From assembly GCF_004217145.1 (NCBI RefSeq), contig NZ_SHKR01000014.1:186001-250000 (forward strand): a DNA stretch of 64,000 nucleotides, in the 5' to 3' direction. The notes beneath the pieces were generated by a model. The model made no database searches. It was not told the DNA's origin and saw only the letters and a program-made list of their open reading frames with translations. The DNA is from Kribbella rubisoli (GTDB lineage: Bacteria; Actinomycetota; Actinomycetes; Propionibacteriales; Kribbellaceae). Position numbers and translations under genes: made by a program. Of this stretch, positions 8,810 to 16,363 are shown piece by piece. Every line of letters begins with the position of its first letter. Within the stretch, counting starts at the first letter, position 1.

Positions 8810-9199
8810 ATGAAACCCGATGCGAACCGCCCCTTTGCCTGCAACTGGAGTGCCGTCGGTGAGTGCGCGATCGTCCGGGTCGCCGGTCCGGTCGAGGTCA
8901 GCGCGCTGACCGCCTTCGCCGACGAACTGCGCCATGTGATCACGACCAAGCTGCCCCGCCTGGTGGTAGACCTCCGCCGGGTCACCGCGATGGAGGCCGC
9001 CGGTCTCGCCGTACTCGCCGACGCCCACGACCTCGCCGTCGAGAACGGCGGCTGGTTGCGCGCCTCCGGCGCCGCCCAATGGCTCGCCGACCTGATCCGC
9101 GCCACCCGCACCGACCGCCCCCTCGACCACTACGCCACCCTCGCCGACGCCCTCCCGACCTACCGCAAGGCCGCGGTCGGAGCTACTTACCACCACTGA
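8810..9199 (+). CDS. STAS-domain protein (anti-sigma factor antagonist-like)
   Basis: A 129-residue protein with a STAS fold: GECAIVRVAGPVEVSALTAFADEL, then LPRLVVDLRRVTAMEAAGLAVLADAH. In SpoIIAA-like antagonists the phosphorylated Ser lies in a D-S-S/T-G motif; here the position reads TAMEAAG, so the phospho-acceptor is missing and regulation by an anti-sigma kinase is doubtful. No anti-sigma or sigma gene is adjacent. It lies 37 bases after the response regulator on the same strand and may be co-transcribed. Confidence 0.75.
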   Translation: MKPDANRPFACNWSAVGECAIVRVAGPVEVSALTAFADELRHVITTKLPRLVVDLRRVTAMEAAGLAVLADAHDLAVENGGWLRASGAAQWLADLIRATRTDRPLDHYATLADALPTYRKAAVGATYHH

Positions 9200-9379
9200 A
9201 CACATCAGTCAGCGTTCGAACCACGAGGTAGGCATCAGTCGGCTGCCGCGGACAAGCTCTCCGGAACATAACTGCCACTGAGCGCAAACTTCTTTCCGGA
9301 ATGCGGGCTGGACTGACTGGGCCGAAGCTCTACGCGTTCTCCTCTTGGCCTAGCTCTCTCCATTGTTTCCTGTCGCTCG

Positions 9380-10264
9380 TTACGGCGCCGTTGGTCGTCC
9401 GGTCGAGTGCCTGATCGCTGCCTCGACGAACCGCGCCAGCTCCTTCGAGCGGCTGCCGGCCGGCCAGACCACGAACATCCGGTAGGCCTCGACGTCGGCC
9501 ACGGGTCGATAGACGACGTCCGGCCGGATGTTGCGCTCGGCCATCGACTGGGGCACGAGCGCGACGGCCTGCCCGAACGCGACCACCTCCAGCAACTGCG
9601 ACGAGTCCTGCACGATCGGCCCTTCGACCGGATCGTCCGGCCGCGCCGACCAGTAGTTGCGCTCGGCAACATTGGACCGACTCCACCGCGGCGCCGGAAT
9701 CCCAGCCAGATCCTCCGCGTGCAACACGTCGCGCTCGGCAAGCTCGTGTCCCACAGGCAGAGCGGCTACCCGAGGCTCCGTGTACAACTCCTCCATCTCC
9801 AGCCCGGGGTCATCGAACGGCCGGCTCACCAACGCCACATCCGCCCGCCCGTCCCGCACCATGTCCGCCTGCTCCCCGAACCCGCTCACGACGACCTCGA
9901 TCCCAGGAAACTCGCCGCGGAGTTCAGAGACGATCCGATGCAGCAGCTCGGTCGCCACGCCGGGCTTCGCCGTCACCACGAGTCCCCGCGACGACTGCCC
10001 CGCCCGCTGCGTCCGACGTACGGCGGAATCCAGCGCGTCGAGCACCGGCCCGGACTCCTTGAGCAACGTCTCCCCCGCGTCGGTCAGCTCGAGGCGTTGG
10101 CCCGACCGGTCGAACAGATCGACGCCGAGGCGGTGCTCGAGCTGGCGCATCGCCCGCGACAGCGGCGGCTGGGCGATCCCCAGCCGCTCGGCCGCGCGGG
10201 TGATGTTCAGGTCCTCGGCGACCGCGCGGAAGTACCGCAGTTCGCGGATCTCAGGTTCCGGCAT
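9380..10264 (-). CDS. LysR-family transcriptional regulator
   Basis: A 294-residue regulator. The N-terminal winged HTH reads IRELRYFRAVAEDLNITRAAERLGIAQPPLSRAMRQLEHRLG in consecutive parts, followed by a LysR substrate-binding domain with the typical GLVVTAKPGVATELLHRI and DVALVSRPFDDPGLEMEELYTEP strands. It is divergent from a short-chain dehydrogenase gene with a 69-base spacer, the classic LysR-target layout, so control of that gene is likely. The inducer is unknown. The 180 bases between its stop and the STAS gene hold nothing I can identify. Confidence 0.92.
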   Translation of the reverse strand: MPEPEIRELRYFRAVAEDLNITRAAERLGIAQPPLSRAMRQLEHRLGVDLFDRSGQRLELTDAGETLLKESGPVLDALDSAVRRTQRAGQSSRGLVVTAKPGVATELLHRIVSELRGEFPGIEVVVSGFGEQADMVRDGRADVALVSRPFDDPGLEMEELYTEPRVAALPVGHELAERDVLHAEDLAGIPAPRWSRSNVAERNYWSARPDDPVEGPIVQDSSQLLEVVAFGQAVALVPQSMAERNIRPDVVYRPVADVEAYRMFVVWPAGSRSKELARFVEAAIRHSTGRPTAP

Positions 10265-10333
10265 ACCTCCAGGGTATGGCGGACTACCTGATCGGTGTTG
10301 GTGCGCGGCGGTCGGTCCGGCTCAACTGGAGAC

Positions 10334-11083
10334 ATGAATCAGAACGAAGTCGCCCTGGTGACGGGCGGAAACAAAGGCATCGGCCGCGAGATCGTCCGGC
10401 AACTCGGCCAGCGCGGACTCACGGTCTATCTGGCAGCACGCAACCCGGAGCTGGGCTCGGCCGCCGCGGCGGAGCTCAAGGACGAGGGTCTCGACGTACG
10501 GTTCGTGCAGCTCGACGTGACGGACCCGGAGTCGGTCGACGCGGCCGCGAAGCAGGTCGAGGCGGACTCCGGCCGGCTGGACGTGCTGGTGAACAACGCC
10601 GGCATCGTCGCCGAGTGGGGTACGTCGGTCGCGGACATCACGGCCGACCAGGTACGCGCGGCGTACGACGTGAACGTGTTCGGAGTCGTGTCCGCGATTC
10701 ACGCCTTCGTACCGCTACTACGCCAGTCGCCGAACGCGCGGATCGTGAACATGTCCAGCGGTCTCGGCTCCGTCAACCTCCTCTCCGAAGTGGACGGCCG
10801 CCTCGCGACCCAAGGCCTGCTCGCCTACAGCTCCTCAAAAGCAGCCCTCAATGCGCTCACCCTCGTCTACGCCAGCGCCCTCCGCGCCGACGGCATCAAG
10901 GTGAACGCCGCAACCCCCGGCCTCGTCCCGACCGACCTCAACGCGCAGGCCTCCGTCCCGCGCGGCGAACGCACCGTCGCCGACGGAGCAGCTGTCCCGG
11001 TCGCCCTCGCAATGCTGCCCACAGACGGCCCAACCGGAGCGTTCAGAGGACCTGGCTCGCTGGACGACGTTGCTCCGTGGTGA
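10334..11083 (+). CDS. Short-chain dehydrogenase/reductase (SDR)
   Basis: A 249-residue classical SDR. The NAD(P)-binding TGGNKGIGRE is near residues 9-18, NNAG near 87, and the catalytic Ser-Tyr-Lys triad is represented by NMSSGLGS, then YSSSKAA. An Arg shortly after the first Gly motif (AARNPE) suggests NADPH preference, as in plant-type carbonyl reductase homologues. The ATG at 10334 is preceded by TGGAGAC. A longer reading would extend into the divergent LysR promoter. The 3' end overlaps the convergent MFS gene by 41 bases. The substrate is unknown. Confidence 0.9.
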   Translation: MNQNEVALVTGGNKGIGREIVRQLGQRGLTVYLAARNPELGSAAAAELKDEGLDVRFVQLDVTDPESVDAAAKQVEADSGRLDVLVNNAGIVAEWGTSVADITADQVRAAYDVNVFGVVSAIHAFVPLLRQSPNARIVNMSSGLGSVNLLSEVDGRLATQGLLAYSSSKAALNALTLVYASALRADGIKVNAATPGLVPTDLNAQASVPRGERTVADGAAVPVALAMLPTDGPTGAFRGPGSLDDVAPW

Positions 11084-12245
11084 GCGCCTGACGGGCGATC
11101 AGGAGGGTGGTCGCCGTGCCGAGGATGCCGGCGGCGGCGATGGTGAGGTTGGGGGCGAGGAACGAGCCGACCACGCCGGCCAGGGCGATGCTGACGCCTT
11201 GGATTGCCATCAGGCCGCTGGTCTGGACGGTGAACAGGCGTCCGCGGTACGACGGATCGACGGCCTGCAGGATCAGCGGGTCGATGCCCTGGTTGAACGC
11301 GTAGCCGGCGCCGGCGATCGCGAGCAGGACGGCCGCGACCGGGATCGGCGGCTCAGCCAGGAACGCGATCGCCGGCAGCTGGCTGGTGAGCAGGAACGGG
11401 ACGACGAGCCGTCGTCGCACGGAAGGGGGAAACCGCGCGACGACGAGCTCGCCGAGTACAGAGCCGACCGCGTAGCCAGTGAACAGCACGCTGGCAGCCG
11501 CGGCGGCGACGCCGACCTGACCGGTGTACGCGACGGCCAGGCCATCCGGGACCGACGAGAACGCCGGGGCGACCCAGGTCAGCAGGATCAGGTAGCGAAG
11601 CTTTCGATTGGCAAACAGCAGCTGCAACCCGGACCACGAGTCCCGGATCGTGTTGCTCTTCCGCTCACCCGGCGGCGTGTACGGCGTTCCGGCGCCGATC
11701 AGGACGGCCGACGCGGCGAAGCTCACCGCATCCAGCGCGAGGAGCCAGTTCGCACCGACCAGTGCGACCGCGATCCCACCCAGCGCGAAGCCACTCAGCA
11801 CCGCGACCTGACTGATTGCCCGCAGCAACGATCTGCCGATCGGGAACAGGTCTGTCGGCAGCAGGTGGGCCAGGCTCGCCGCCCGCGCTCCGGCGAAGAG
11901 CGGCGCGATGAGCCCGGTCCCGAGCAACAACCCGAGCAGCCCAGCCACCGGCATCCCTGGCACCAGCATGGCGGCCACGCAGGCCGCGCTCAGCAGATCG
12001 CAGACCACCAGCACGCGCCGCGCCGGGAACCGGTCCGCGACCGAGGACAGCAGCACGCCACCGACGGCGTACGGAAGGAACGAGCAGGCCAGGACGAGTG
12101 CCGACAGCAACGGCGAGCCGGTCCGCTCGAAGACCAGGATCGACAACGCGACCTGCGCGGCAACGGTCCCCAGCATCGACACCGCGTGCGCGCCGAACAC
12201 CGCCCGCATACCGGGAACGCTCAGGACAGCTCCGTAGGACCTCAC
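11043..12245 (-). CDS. MFS transporter, probable drug exporter
   Basis: A 400-residue major-facilitator protein with about 12 hydrophobic segments; the loop GGVLLSSVADRFPARRVLVVCD between segments 2 and 3 is the MFS motif A. It resembles the MdtH/EntS-like (MFS_3) drug or siderophore exporters. The GTG at 12243-12245 gives the expected family length; a GTG five codons upstream is equally possible, and no clear ribosome site is seen for either. It is divergent from an ArsR-like regulator with only a 67-base spacer containing a palindrome, so repression by that neighbour is likely. Confidence 0.88.
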   Translation of the reverse strand: MRSYGAVLSVPGMRAVFGAHAVSMLGTVAAQVALSILVFERTGSPLLSALVLACSFLPYAVGGVLLSSVADRFPARRVLVVCDLLSAACVAAMLVPGMPVAGLLGLLLGTGLIAPLFAGARAASLAHLLPTDLFPIGRSLLRAISQVAVLSGFALGGIAVALVGANWLLALDAVSFAASAVLIGAGTPYTPPGERKSNTIRDSWSGLQLLFANRKLRYLILLTWVAPAFSSVPDGLAVAYTGQVGVAAAAASVLFTGYAVGSVLGELVVARFPPSVRRRLVVPFLLTSQLPAIAFLAEPPIPVAAVLLAIAGAGYAFNQGIDPLILQAVDPSYRGRLFTVQTSGLMAIQGVSIALAGVVGSFLAPNLTIAAAGILGTATTLLIARQALTTEQRRPASQVL

Positions 12246-12279
12246 GCCGCGAGGGTGCACGACGATCGGGAGCCGGGCG

Positions 12280-12301
12280 TAGAGTTTTGGTTGTGACCGA
12301 A
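12280..12301 (+). promoter_or_regulatory. Promoter and palindromic operator between MFS and ArsR-like genes
   Basis: TAGAGT (12280-12285) fits a -10 element for the plus strand. Immediately downstream, TTTGGT-tgtg-ACCGAA (12286-12301) is an inverted repeat with 5 of 6 positions paired, overlapping the expected transcription start. A winged-helix dimer bound here would block the regulator's promoter and could block the divergent transporter. The operator role is inference. Confidence 0.5.
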
Positions 12302-12316
12302 AGTTCGCGCTCATGA
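12293..12316 (+). CDS. Possible 7-codon leaderless upstream ORF coupled to the regulator
   Basis: GTG at 12293 lies 7 bases after the TAGAGT -10, where transcription should start, and opens a 7-codon frame (MTESSRS if GTG is read as Met). Its TGA overlaps the ATG of the regulator gene (ATGA). The regulator itself has no Shine-Dalgarno sequence. The arrangement suggests that ribosomes load on a leaderless GTG and reinitiate, but such a short ORF could be chance. Confidence 0.35.
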   Translation: MTESSRS

Positions 12317-13290
12317 CCGTACTGCGGTTCACGCAGGCGGACGCCCTGCGCTGCCGGTTCGGGGCGTCGCCGCTGTGGGAGACGATGTCCGCGGTACGGG
12401 TGCTGAACGGGTCGAAGCACCGGCCGCTGTACGGGGATTGGATCGACGCGAACCGCGAAGCGGCGAGCGCGCTCGATCTGCGTGGGCTGAAGGCTGTGCA
12501 GCCCCGGGTCGGGTTCACGCCGGACTTCCTGACGCCGCCGCCCAAGGCGTCCCGCGCGAAGTTCGCGACCGAGATCGCCCGCGTGCGCAGTACCCCGCTC
12601 GAGACGGTGCGGACGGAACTGATCCGCTCGCGGGACGAGCTGAAGAACCCGGCGGCGCCCGAGATCGACAAGATGCTCGAGGATCTCGCCGGCACGCGTG
12701 AACGACTGGCCGACGAGATCGAGAGCGCCTGGGAGAGCCTGATCAAGCCCGACTGGCCACTCATCAGCCGCGTGCTCGAAGACGACATCGCGTACCGCGG
12801 TCAGCAACTGACCGACGGCGGCCTGGCAGGCCTGTTCGACGACCTGCACCCCACGCTCGCCTGGGAAGACGACCGTCTGATCGCCACCCGGTACCGCTCC
12901 GAGGACCGCGACCTCACCGGCCAGGGCCTGCTCCTCGTACCCGGAGTCTTCGCCTGGCCGTACCTCGTCATCGTCGCGGACCCGGCCTACCACCCGACCC
13001 TCGTCTACCCAGCCCGCGGCGCCGCCCGGCTCTGGTCCGACGCACCCGCTCCCCCGGACCCACTGGCCCGCCTCCTCGGCCGCACCCGCGCCACCCTCCT
13101 CGTCGCGCTCGACCCACCGGCCACGACCAGCGCCCTCGCCAACCAGTACGGCCTCGCGCTGGCAACGGTTGCCGAACACCTGTCCGCTCTGTACGACGCC
13201 GGTCTCGCCACACGGCGTCGTACCGGCCATCAGGTCCACTACCGGCGTACCGAGGTTGGACAGGCCGTCGTCGACGCCTCCGTCGGATAG
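12313..13290 (+). CDS. ArsR-type winged-helix regulator with long N-terminal domain (DUF5937-like)
   Basis: A 325-residue protein. The N-terminal two thirds (FGASPLWETMSAVRVL, then a helical region with DFLTPP) resemble the DUF5937 domain found fused to ArsR HTH domains in actinomycetes. The C-terminus has a winged HTH: PPATTSALANQYGLALATVAEHLSALYDAGLATRRRTGHQVHYRRT in consecutive parts. No metal-binding Cys cluster is seen, so it probably responds to an organic ligand. It is divergent from the MFS gene and likely regulates it and itself. Confidence 0.82.
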   Translation: MTVLRFTQADALRCRFGASPLWETMSAVRVLNGSKHRPLYGDWIDANREAASALDLRGLKAVQPRVGFTPDFLTPPPKASRAKFATEIARVRSTPLETVRTELIRSRDELKNPAAPEIDKMLEDLAGTRERLADEIESAWESLIKPDWPLISRVLEDDIAYRGQQLTDGGLAGLFDDLHPTLAWEDDRLIATRYRSEDRDLTGQGLLLVPGVFAWPYLVIVADPAYHPTLVYPARGAARLWSDAPAPPDPLARLLGRTRATLLVALDPPATTSALANQYGLALATVAEHLSALYDAGLATRRRTGHQVHYRRTEVGQAVVDASVG

Positions 13291-13316
13291 CACGGCATCG
13301 GGGACAGAATGCGGGA

Positions 13317-13988
13317 GTGAACAAGGTTCAGAAAGCTCCAGCGCCGACCATGCGCCACATCCGGCGATGGCCGGCGTCCCTGGCGGTGTGCGCGGCGCTG
13401 ATCCTGCAGGTGCTCGTACCGACACAGATCAACGTGCTGCCGCAATGGTTGTTGCCGAGCCTCGGGCTGCTGCTCCTGCTGCCGCTGGTGTGGATGAACC
13501 CGTTCCACCTGTCCCGGGACGAGCCCTGGCTGCGCTGGGTCGCGCTGGTGCTCGTCGGCCTGCTGGTGGTCGCCAACGCCGTGTACCTCGGCGGACTGAT
13601 CTACTTCCTGAACCATGGCTCCGCCAACAACGGTGACGTGCTGGTGAAGGGCGCCGTCGTGATCTGGGTGACCAACGTCGTCGCGTTCGGGGTCTGGTAC
13701 TGGGAGGTCGATCGCGGCGGGCCGTTCGCGCGGGCGCCCGAACACGTACGCATGGAGGAGCGGGTCGACCTGCTGTTCCCGCAACTGACCGTCGACCTGC
13801 CCGGCTGGGAGCGCTGGCTGCCCGGATTCACCGACTACCTGTTCGTGTCGCTGACCGCGGCAACCGCGTTCAGCCCGACCGACACCATGCCGCTGACCGC
13901 ACGCACCAAGACGCTGATGGGCGCCCAGTCGCTGATCTCGCTGCTGACGATCGCGGTGGTCGCGGCGCGGGCGGTGAACGTCCTGTGA
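13317..13988 (+). CDS. Integral membrane protein, DUF1345-like
   Basis: A 223-residue protein with five or six hydrophobic segments (LAVCAALILQVLVP, LLPSLGLLLLLPLVWM, WVALVLVGLLVVANAVYLGG, GAVVIWVTNVVAFGVWYWE, and a C-terminal pair). The C-terminal TDYLFVSLTAATAFSPTD, followed by QSLISLLTIAVVAARAV, resembles DUF1345 or ion-channel-like pore halves. The GTG start at 13317 lies 6 bases after CAGAAT and may be leaderless. Function unknown; nothing in the neighbourhood suggests a pathway. Confidence 0.7.
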   Translation: MNKVQKAPAPTMRHIRRWPASLAVCAALILQVLVPTQINVLPQWLLPSLGLLLLLPLVWMNPFHLSRDEPWLRWVALVLVGLLVVANAVYLGGLIYFLNHGSANNGDVLVKGAVVIWVTNVVAFGVWYWEVDRGGPFARAPEHVRMEERVDLLFPQLTVDLPGWERWLPGFTDYLFVSLTAATAFSPTDTMPLTARTKTLMGAQSLISLLTIAVVAARAVNVL

Positions 13989-14027
13989 GATCCCGCTCGA
14001 CAGGCCTGTAATGAGCATGAGACCGTT

Positions 14028-15005
14028 ATGCCCATGTACAGCACGAAGTCGGTGGGGTTGGGGTTCGCGATCTTCTCCGCGATCACGTTCGGCGGCTCGG
14101 GCCCGTTCGCCAAGGCGCTGATCGGGGCCGGGTTCACCCCTGAGCAGGCGGCCTGGCTGCGCATCCTCGGCGCCGCCGTCGTACTCGTCCCGCTGGTGCT
14201 GGCGTTCCGCGGCCGCGCCGGTCTCCGCGCGGCGCGGGCGTCCTGGAAGGCGCTCGTGCTGTACGGCCTGACCGGGATCGCCGGCTGCCAGACGCTGTTC
14301 TTCCTCGCGGCAAGCCGGCTGCCGGTCGGGGTCGCGCTGATGCTCGAATTCTCCGGCCCGATCCTGGTGGTCGCGTGGCTGAAGTTCGGGCAGAAGGTCG
14401 CCGTACCGCGGTCGGCCGCGATCGGCGTCAGCATCGCGGTCGTCGGTCTCGCGACAGTGGCCGAGATCTGGACCGGCCTGCAGATCGACCCGATCGGCCT
14501 GCTCGCCGGACTCGGTGCGGCCGCCTGCCAGGCGACGTACTTCATCCTGATCGACAAGCTCACCGGCGCCGCGGATCCGCTGGTGATGACGGCGGCCGGC
14601 AGCGTGGTCGGTGCCGTCGTACTCACCGTGATCGCCGCACCTTGGGGTACGCCATGGCACGTGCTCGTCGACTCGATCGCGATCGGCCACCGGCACGCAC
14701 CCGGCTGGCTGATGGCCGCCTGGCTGATCCTCGTGAGTACGGTCGTTGCCTACCTGGCCGGCGCGGCCGCCGTGCAGCGCCTGTCCGCGGCGATTGCCGG
14801 CGCGGTCGCGTACGTCGAGGTCGTGGCGGCGTGCATCTTCGCGCTGATCCTGCTCGGTGAGACGTTGAAGACCAACCAGATCATCGGCGGCGTGATCGTC
14901 CTGGTCGGTGCCTTCGTGGCCCAGTCGTCGGTCGGGAAGGTCGCCTCGCCGGAGATTCCGGACTCCGACGCTCCCCGGACCGACGTACTGGATCCGGTCA
15001 TCTGA
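14028..15005 (+). CDS. EamA/DMT-superfamily transporter
   Basis: A 325-residue membrane protein with ten predicted helices in two EamA repeats, starting near VGLGFAIFSAITFGGSGPFAKALI and near PIGLLAGLGAAACQATYFILI. This family (RhaT/RarD/YdcZ type) exports or imports amino acids and other metabolites by proton exchange. A second ATG lies two codons downstream. The 3' end overlaps the convergent AlaRS-like gene by 8 bases. The substrate is not readable; proximity to an alanine-regulated gene is suggestive only. Confidence 0.9.
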   Translation: MPMYSTKSVGLGFAIFSAITFGGSGPFAKALIGAGFTPEQAAWLRILGAAVVLVPLVLAFRGRAGLRAARASWKALVLYGLTGIAGCQTLFFLAASRLPVGVALMLEFSGPILVVAWLKFGQKVAVPRSAAIGVSIAVVGLATVAEIWTGLQIDPIGLLAGLGAAACQATYFILIDKLTGAADPLVMTAAGSVVGAVVLTVIAAPWGTPWHVLVDSIAIGHRHAPGWLMAAWLILVSTVVAYLAGAAAVQRLSAAIAGAVAYVEVVAACIFALILLGETLKTNQIIGGVIVLVGAFVAQSSVGKVASPEIPDSDAPRTDVLDPVI

Positions 15006-16149
15006 GCGAGTCCACCAACTCCCGCGGCAGGCCGTGGGTCTCGTGCAGGTACTCGTAGTCGGTGTCGTCGAGCGACTTGTGGAAGCGCTCGTGGCTGAGC
15101 ACCTTGCGGCCGCGGTCGAGCAGGTTGCTGAACCGGATCTCCTCGTCGATCAGGATCCGCCGAATCAGCGTCACCGTCTCGCCCTGGTGGAAATGACTCA
15201 GCGTGTGCTCGAACAGCTCGATCGGCACGTCGGACAGCGAACGTGAGTCGTCGTCGCGCCACAGCGTGGTCAGCATCCGGCGGATCAGCCGGCGCAGCAC
15301 GTACCCGCGGCCGGTGTTCGACGGATGCACGCCGTCGCCGACGATCACGATGCTGGACCGCAGGTGGTCGATCACGATCCGCTGCGACCGCTCGTCGAGC
15401 TTCCACAGCTTCGGGATCGTCCGCATCCACGGCTCGAACAGCGAGGTCTCGTACACCGAGGGCTTGTCCTCGAGCAGCATCGTCAGCCGCTCGAGTCCGA
15501 GACCGGTGTCGATGTTCTGCTGCTTGAGCGGCTCGAGCGAGCCGTCGTCGAGGCGGCGGTAACGCATCATCACGTGGTTCCACACCTCGACCCAGCGGTC
15601 GTCCGTGGTCGGCGTCCCCTCCGGCTCGCCGTCGCCGGTCCAGACGAAGATCTCCGAGTCCGGGCCGCACGGACCGGTCGGGCCGTTCGACCACCAGTTG
15701 TCCTCGACGGTCAGCTCGATCGGCAGGCCGAGCTCCTGCCAGGTCCGCAGCGATTCCTGGTCCAGAGGCACCTGCTCGTCACCGCCGAACACGGTCACGT
15801 ACATCCGCCGCGGGTCGAGGCCGAAGCGGGTGGTGAGCAGCTCGTAGCCCCACTTCAGCGTCTCGCTGCTCCCGTAGTCGCCGAGCGACCACGAGCCGAG
15901 CATCTCGAACACGGTCAGGTGGGTCGGGTCCCCCACCTCGTCGAGGTCGGTGGTTCGCAGGCATCGCTGGATGCCCACGAGTCTGCGCCCCAGCGGATGT
16001 GGTTCGCCTTCCAGGTAGGGCGTGAGCGGATGCATCCCGGAGGTCGTGAAGAGCACCGGATCACCCAGCCGCGGGATGAGCGTGGACCCGGTGGTCGGGA
16101 CGTGGTCGCGCTCGATGAAGAAGTCGATGAAAGTCCTGCTGATGGTCAT
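14998..16149 (-). CDS. Stand-alone alanyl-tRNA synthetase-like catalytic core
   Basis: A 383-residue paralogue of the N-terminal part of AlaRS (full-length enzymes are about 870-900 residues). It keeps RTFIDFFIERDHV, FTTSGM, the motif-2 region QRCLRTTDLDEVG (61-73), FEMLGSWSLGDY (81-92), NGPTGPCGPDSEIF (155-168), motif 3 DTGLGLER (214-221), DHLRSS (261-266) and RGYVLRRLIRRML. It ends at a sequence matching the E. coli end of the helical tRNA-recognition domain (YLHETHGLPREL). The editing domain and C-Ala domain are absent. It could form alanyl-adenylate and charge tRNA without proofreading, or load another acceptor. AAGGAC precedes the ATG at 16149. The upstream region looks like an alanine attenuator. 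Confidence 0.88.
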   Translation of the reverse strand: MTISRTFIDFFIERDHVPTTGSTLIPRLGDPVLFTTSGMHPLTPYLEGEPHPLGRRLVGIQRCLRTTDLDEVGDPTHLTVFEMLGSWSLGDYGSSETLKWGYELLTTRFGLDPRRMYVTVFGGDEQVPLDQESLRTWQELGLPIELTVEDNWWSNGPTGPCGPDSEIFVWTGDGEPEGTPTTDDRWVEVWNHVMMRYRRLDDGSLEPLKQQNIDTGLGLERLTMLLEDKPSVYETSLFEPWMRTIPKLWKLDERSQRIVIDHLRSSIVIVGDGVHPSNTGRGYVLRRLIRRMLTTLWRDDDSRSLSDVPIELFEHTLSHFHQGETVTLIRRILIDEEIRFSNLLDRGRKVLSHERFHKSLDDTDYEYLHETHGLPRELVDSLR

Positions 16150-16195
16150 CTCTGGTCCTTGGTCTGATACGGACCGGAACCAGACCACCGGGTAG

Positions 16196-16236
16196 CAGAA
16201 ACAACAACACCGGCGAACCGTTTCCGGTCGCCGGTG
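16196..16236 (-). terminator. Intrinsic terminator in the leader of the AlaRS-like gene (attenuator)
   Basis: On the minus strand: CACCGGCGACCG, GAAA loop, CGG-T-TCGCCGGTG, a 12-bp stem with one bulged base at 16217, followed at once by the T-rich tract TTGTTGTTTCTG (16207-16196). It lies between the leader peptide stop (16252) and the gene start (16149), so it would end transcription before the gene. In this GC-rich DNA a hairpin with a T-rich tail is unusual and marks a genuine intrinsic terminator. Confidence 0.82.
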
Positions 16237-16251
16237 GGGGTTTCGAAGATG

Positions 16252-16317
16252 TCAGGCAGCGGCAGCCGGGGAGCGGGAAGCTCGTACGGCTGCGGCAAGT
16301 CGGAACATCCGGTGCAT
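16252..16317 (-). CDS. Ala-rich leader peptide of the attenuator
   Basis: A 21-codon ORF, too short for normal gene calling. It has eight Ala codons: 8-10 (LAAAV), 13 (RAS) and four in a row just before the stop (18-21, SPAAAA). The ATG at 16317 lies 7 bases after TACTGT (16325-16330), a good -10, so the mRNA is probably leaderless, as reported for some actinobacterial attenuation leaders. An in-frame GTG three codons upstream is an alternative start. Confidence 0.7.
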   Translation of the reverse strand: MHRMFRLAAAVRASRSPAAAA

Positions 16318-16324
16318 GTGGCTC

Positions 16325-16355
16325 ACAGTACACGATTCAACGCATCAGCTGTCCA
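16325..16355 (-). promoter_or_regulatory. Promoter of the attenuator/AlaRS-like transcript
   Basis: TGGACA (16355-16350) and TACTGT (16330-16325) on the minus strand, spacing 19 bases. The -10 matches TAnnnT and sits 7 bases before the leader ATG. The spacing is longer than ideal, so the -35 is uncertain. The upstream response regulator gene ends at 16364, so read-through from that operon into the attenuator is also possible. Confidence 0.45.
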
Positions 16356-16363
16356 GAAATTCC

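Larger units (their letters stand above)
16196..16317 (-). promoter_or_regulatory. Putative alanine transcription attenuator
   Basis: Combines the Ala-rich leader ORF (16317-16252), the terminator (16236-16208 plus T tract) and a possible antiterminator: CCGGCTGCCG in leader codons 17-20 (16269-16260) can pair with CGGCGACCGG of the terminator 5' arm (16233-16224), two 4-bp blocks around a 2x2 mismatch. A ribosome stalled at the first Ala run (codons 8-10) would leave codons 17-20 free to form the antiterminator; a ribosome that reaches the stop codon would cover them and allow termination. The pairing model is inference. Confidence 0.65.

Noticed and set aside
9200..9379. Repeated catcagtc in the STAS-LysR spacer as an operator
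   Set aside because: Two short copies at 9205 and 9233 between convergent genes; no promoter context.
13239..14696. 485-codon open frame on the minus strand
   Set aside because: Lies antisense to a membrane protein and an EamA transporter with proper helices; composition is typical of a shadow frame.
16061..16333. 90-codon minus-strand ORF across the AlaRS-like leader
   Set aside because: It runs through the terminator and into the AlaRS-like gene out of frame; the short Ala-rich ORF in another frame explains the region better.
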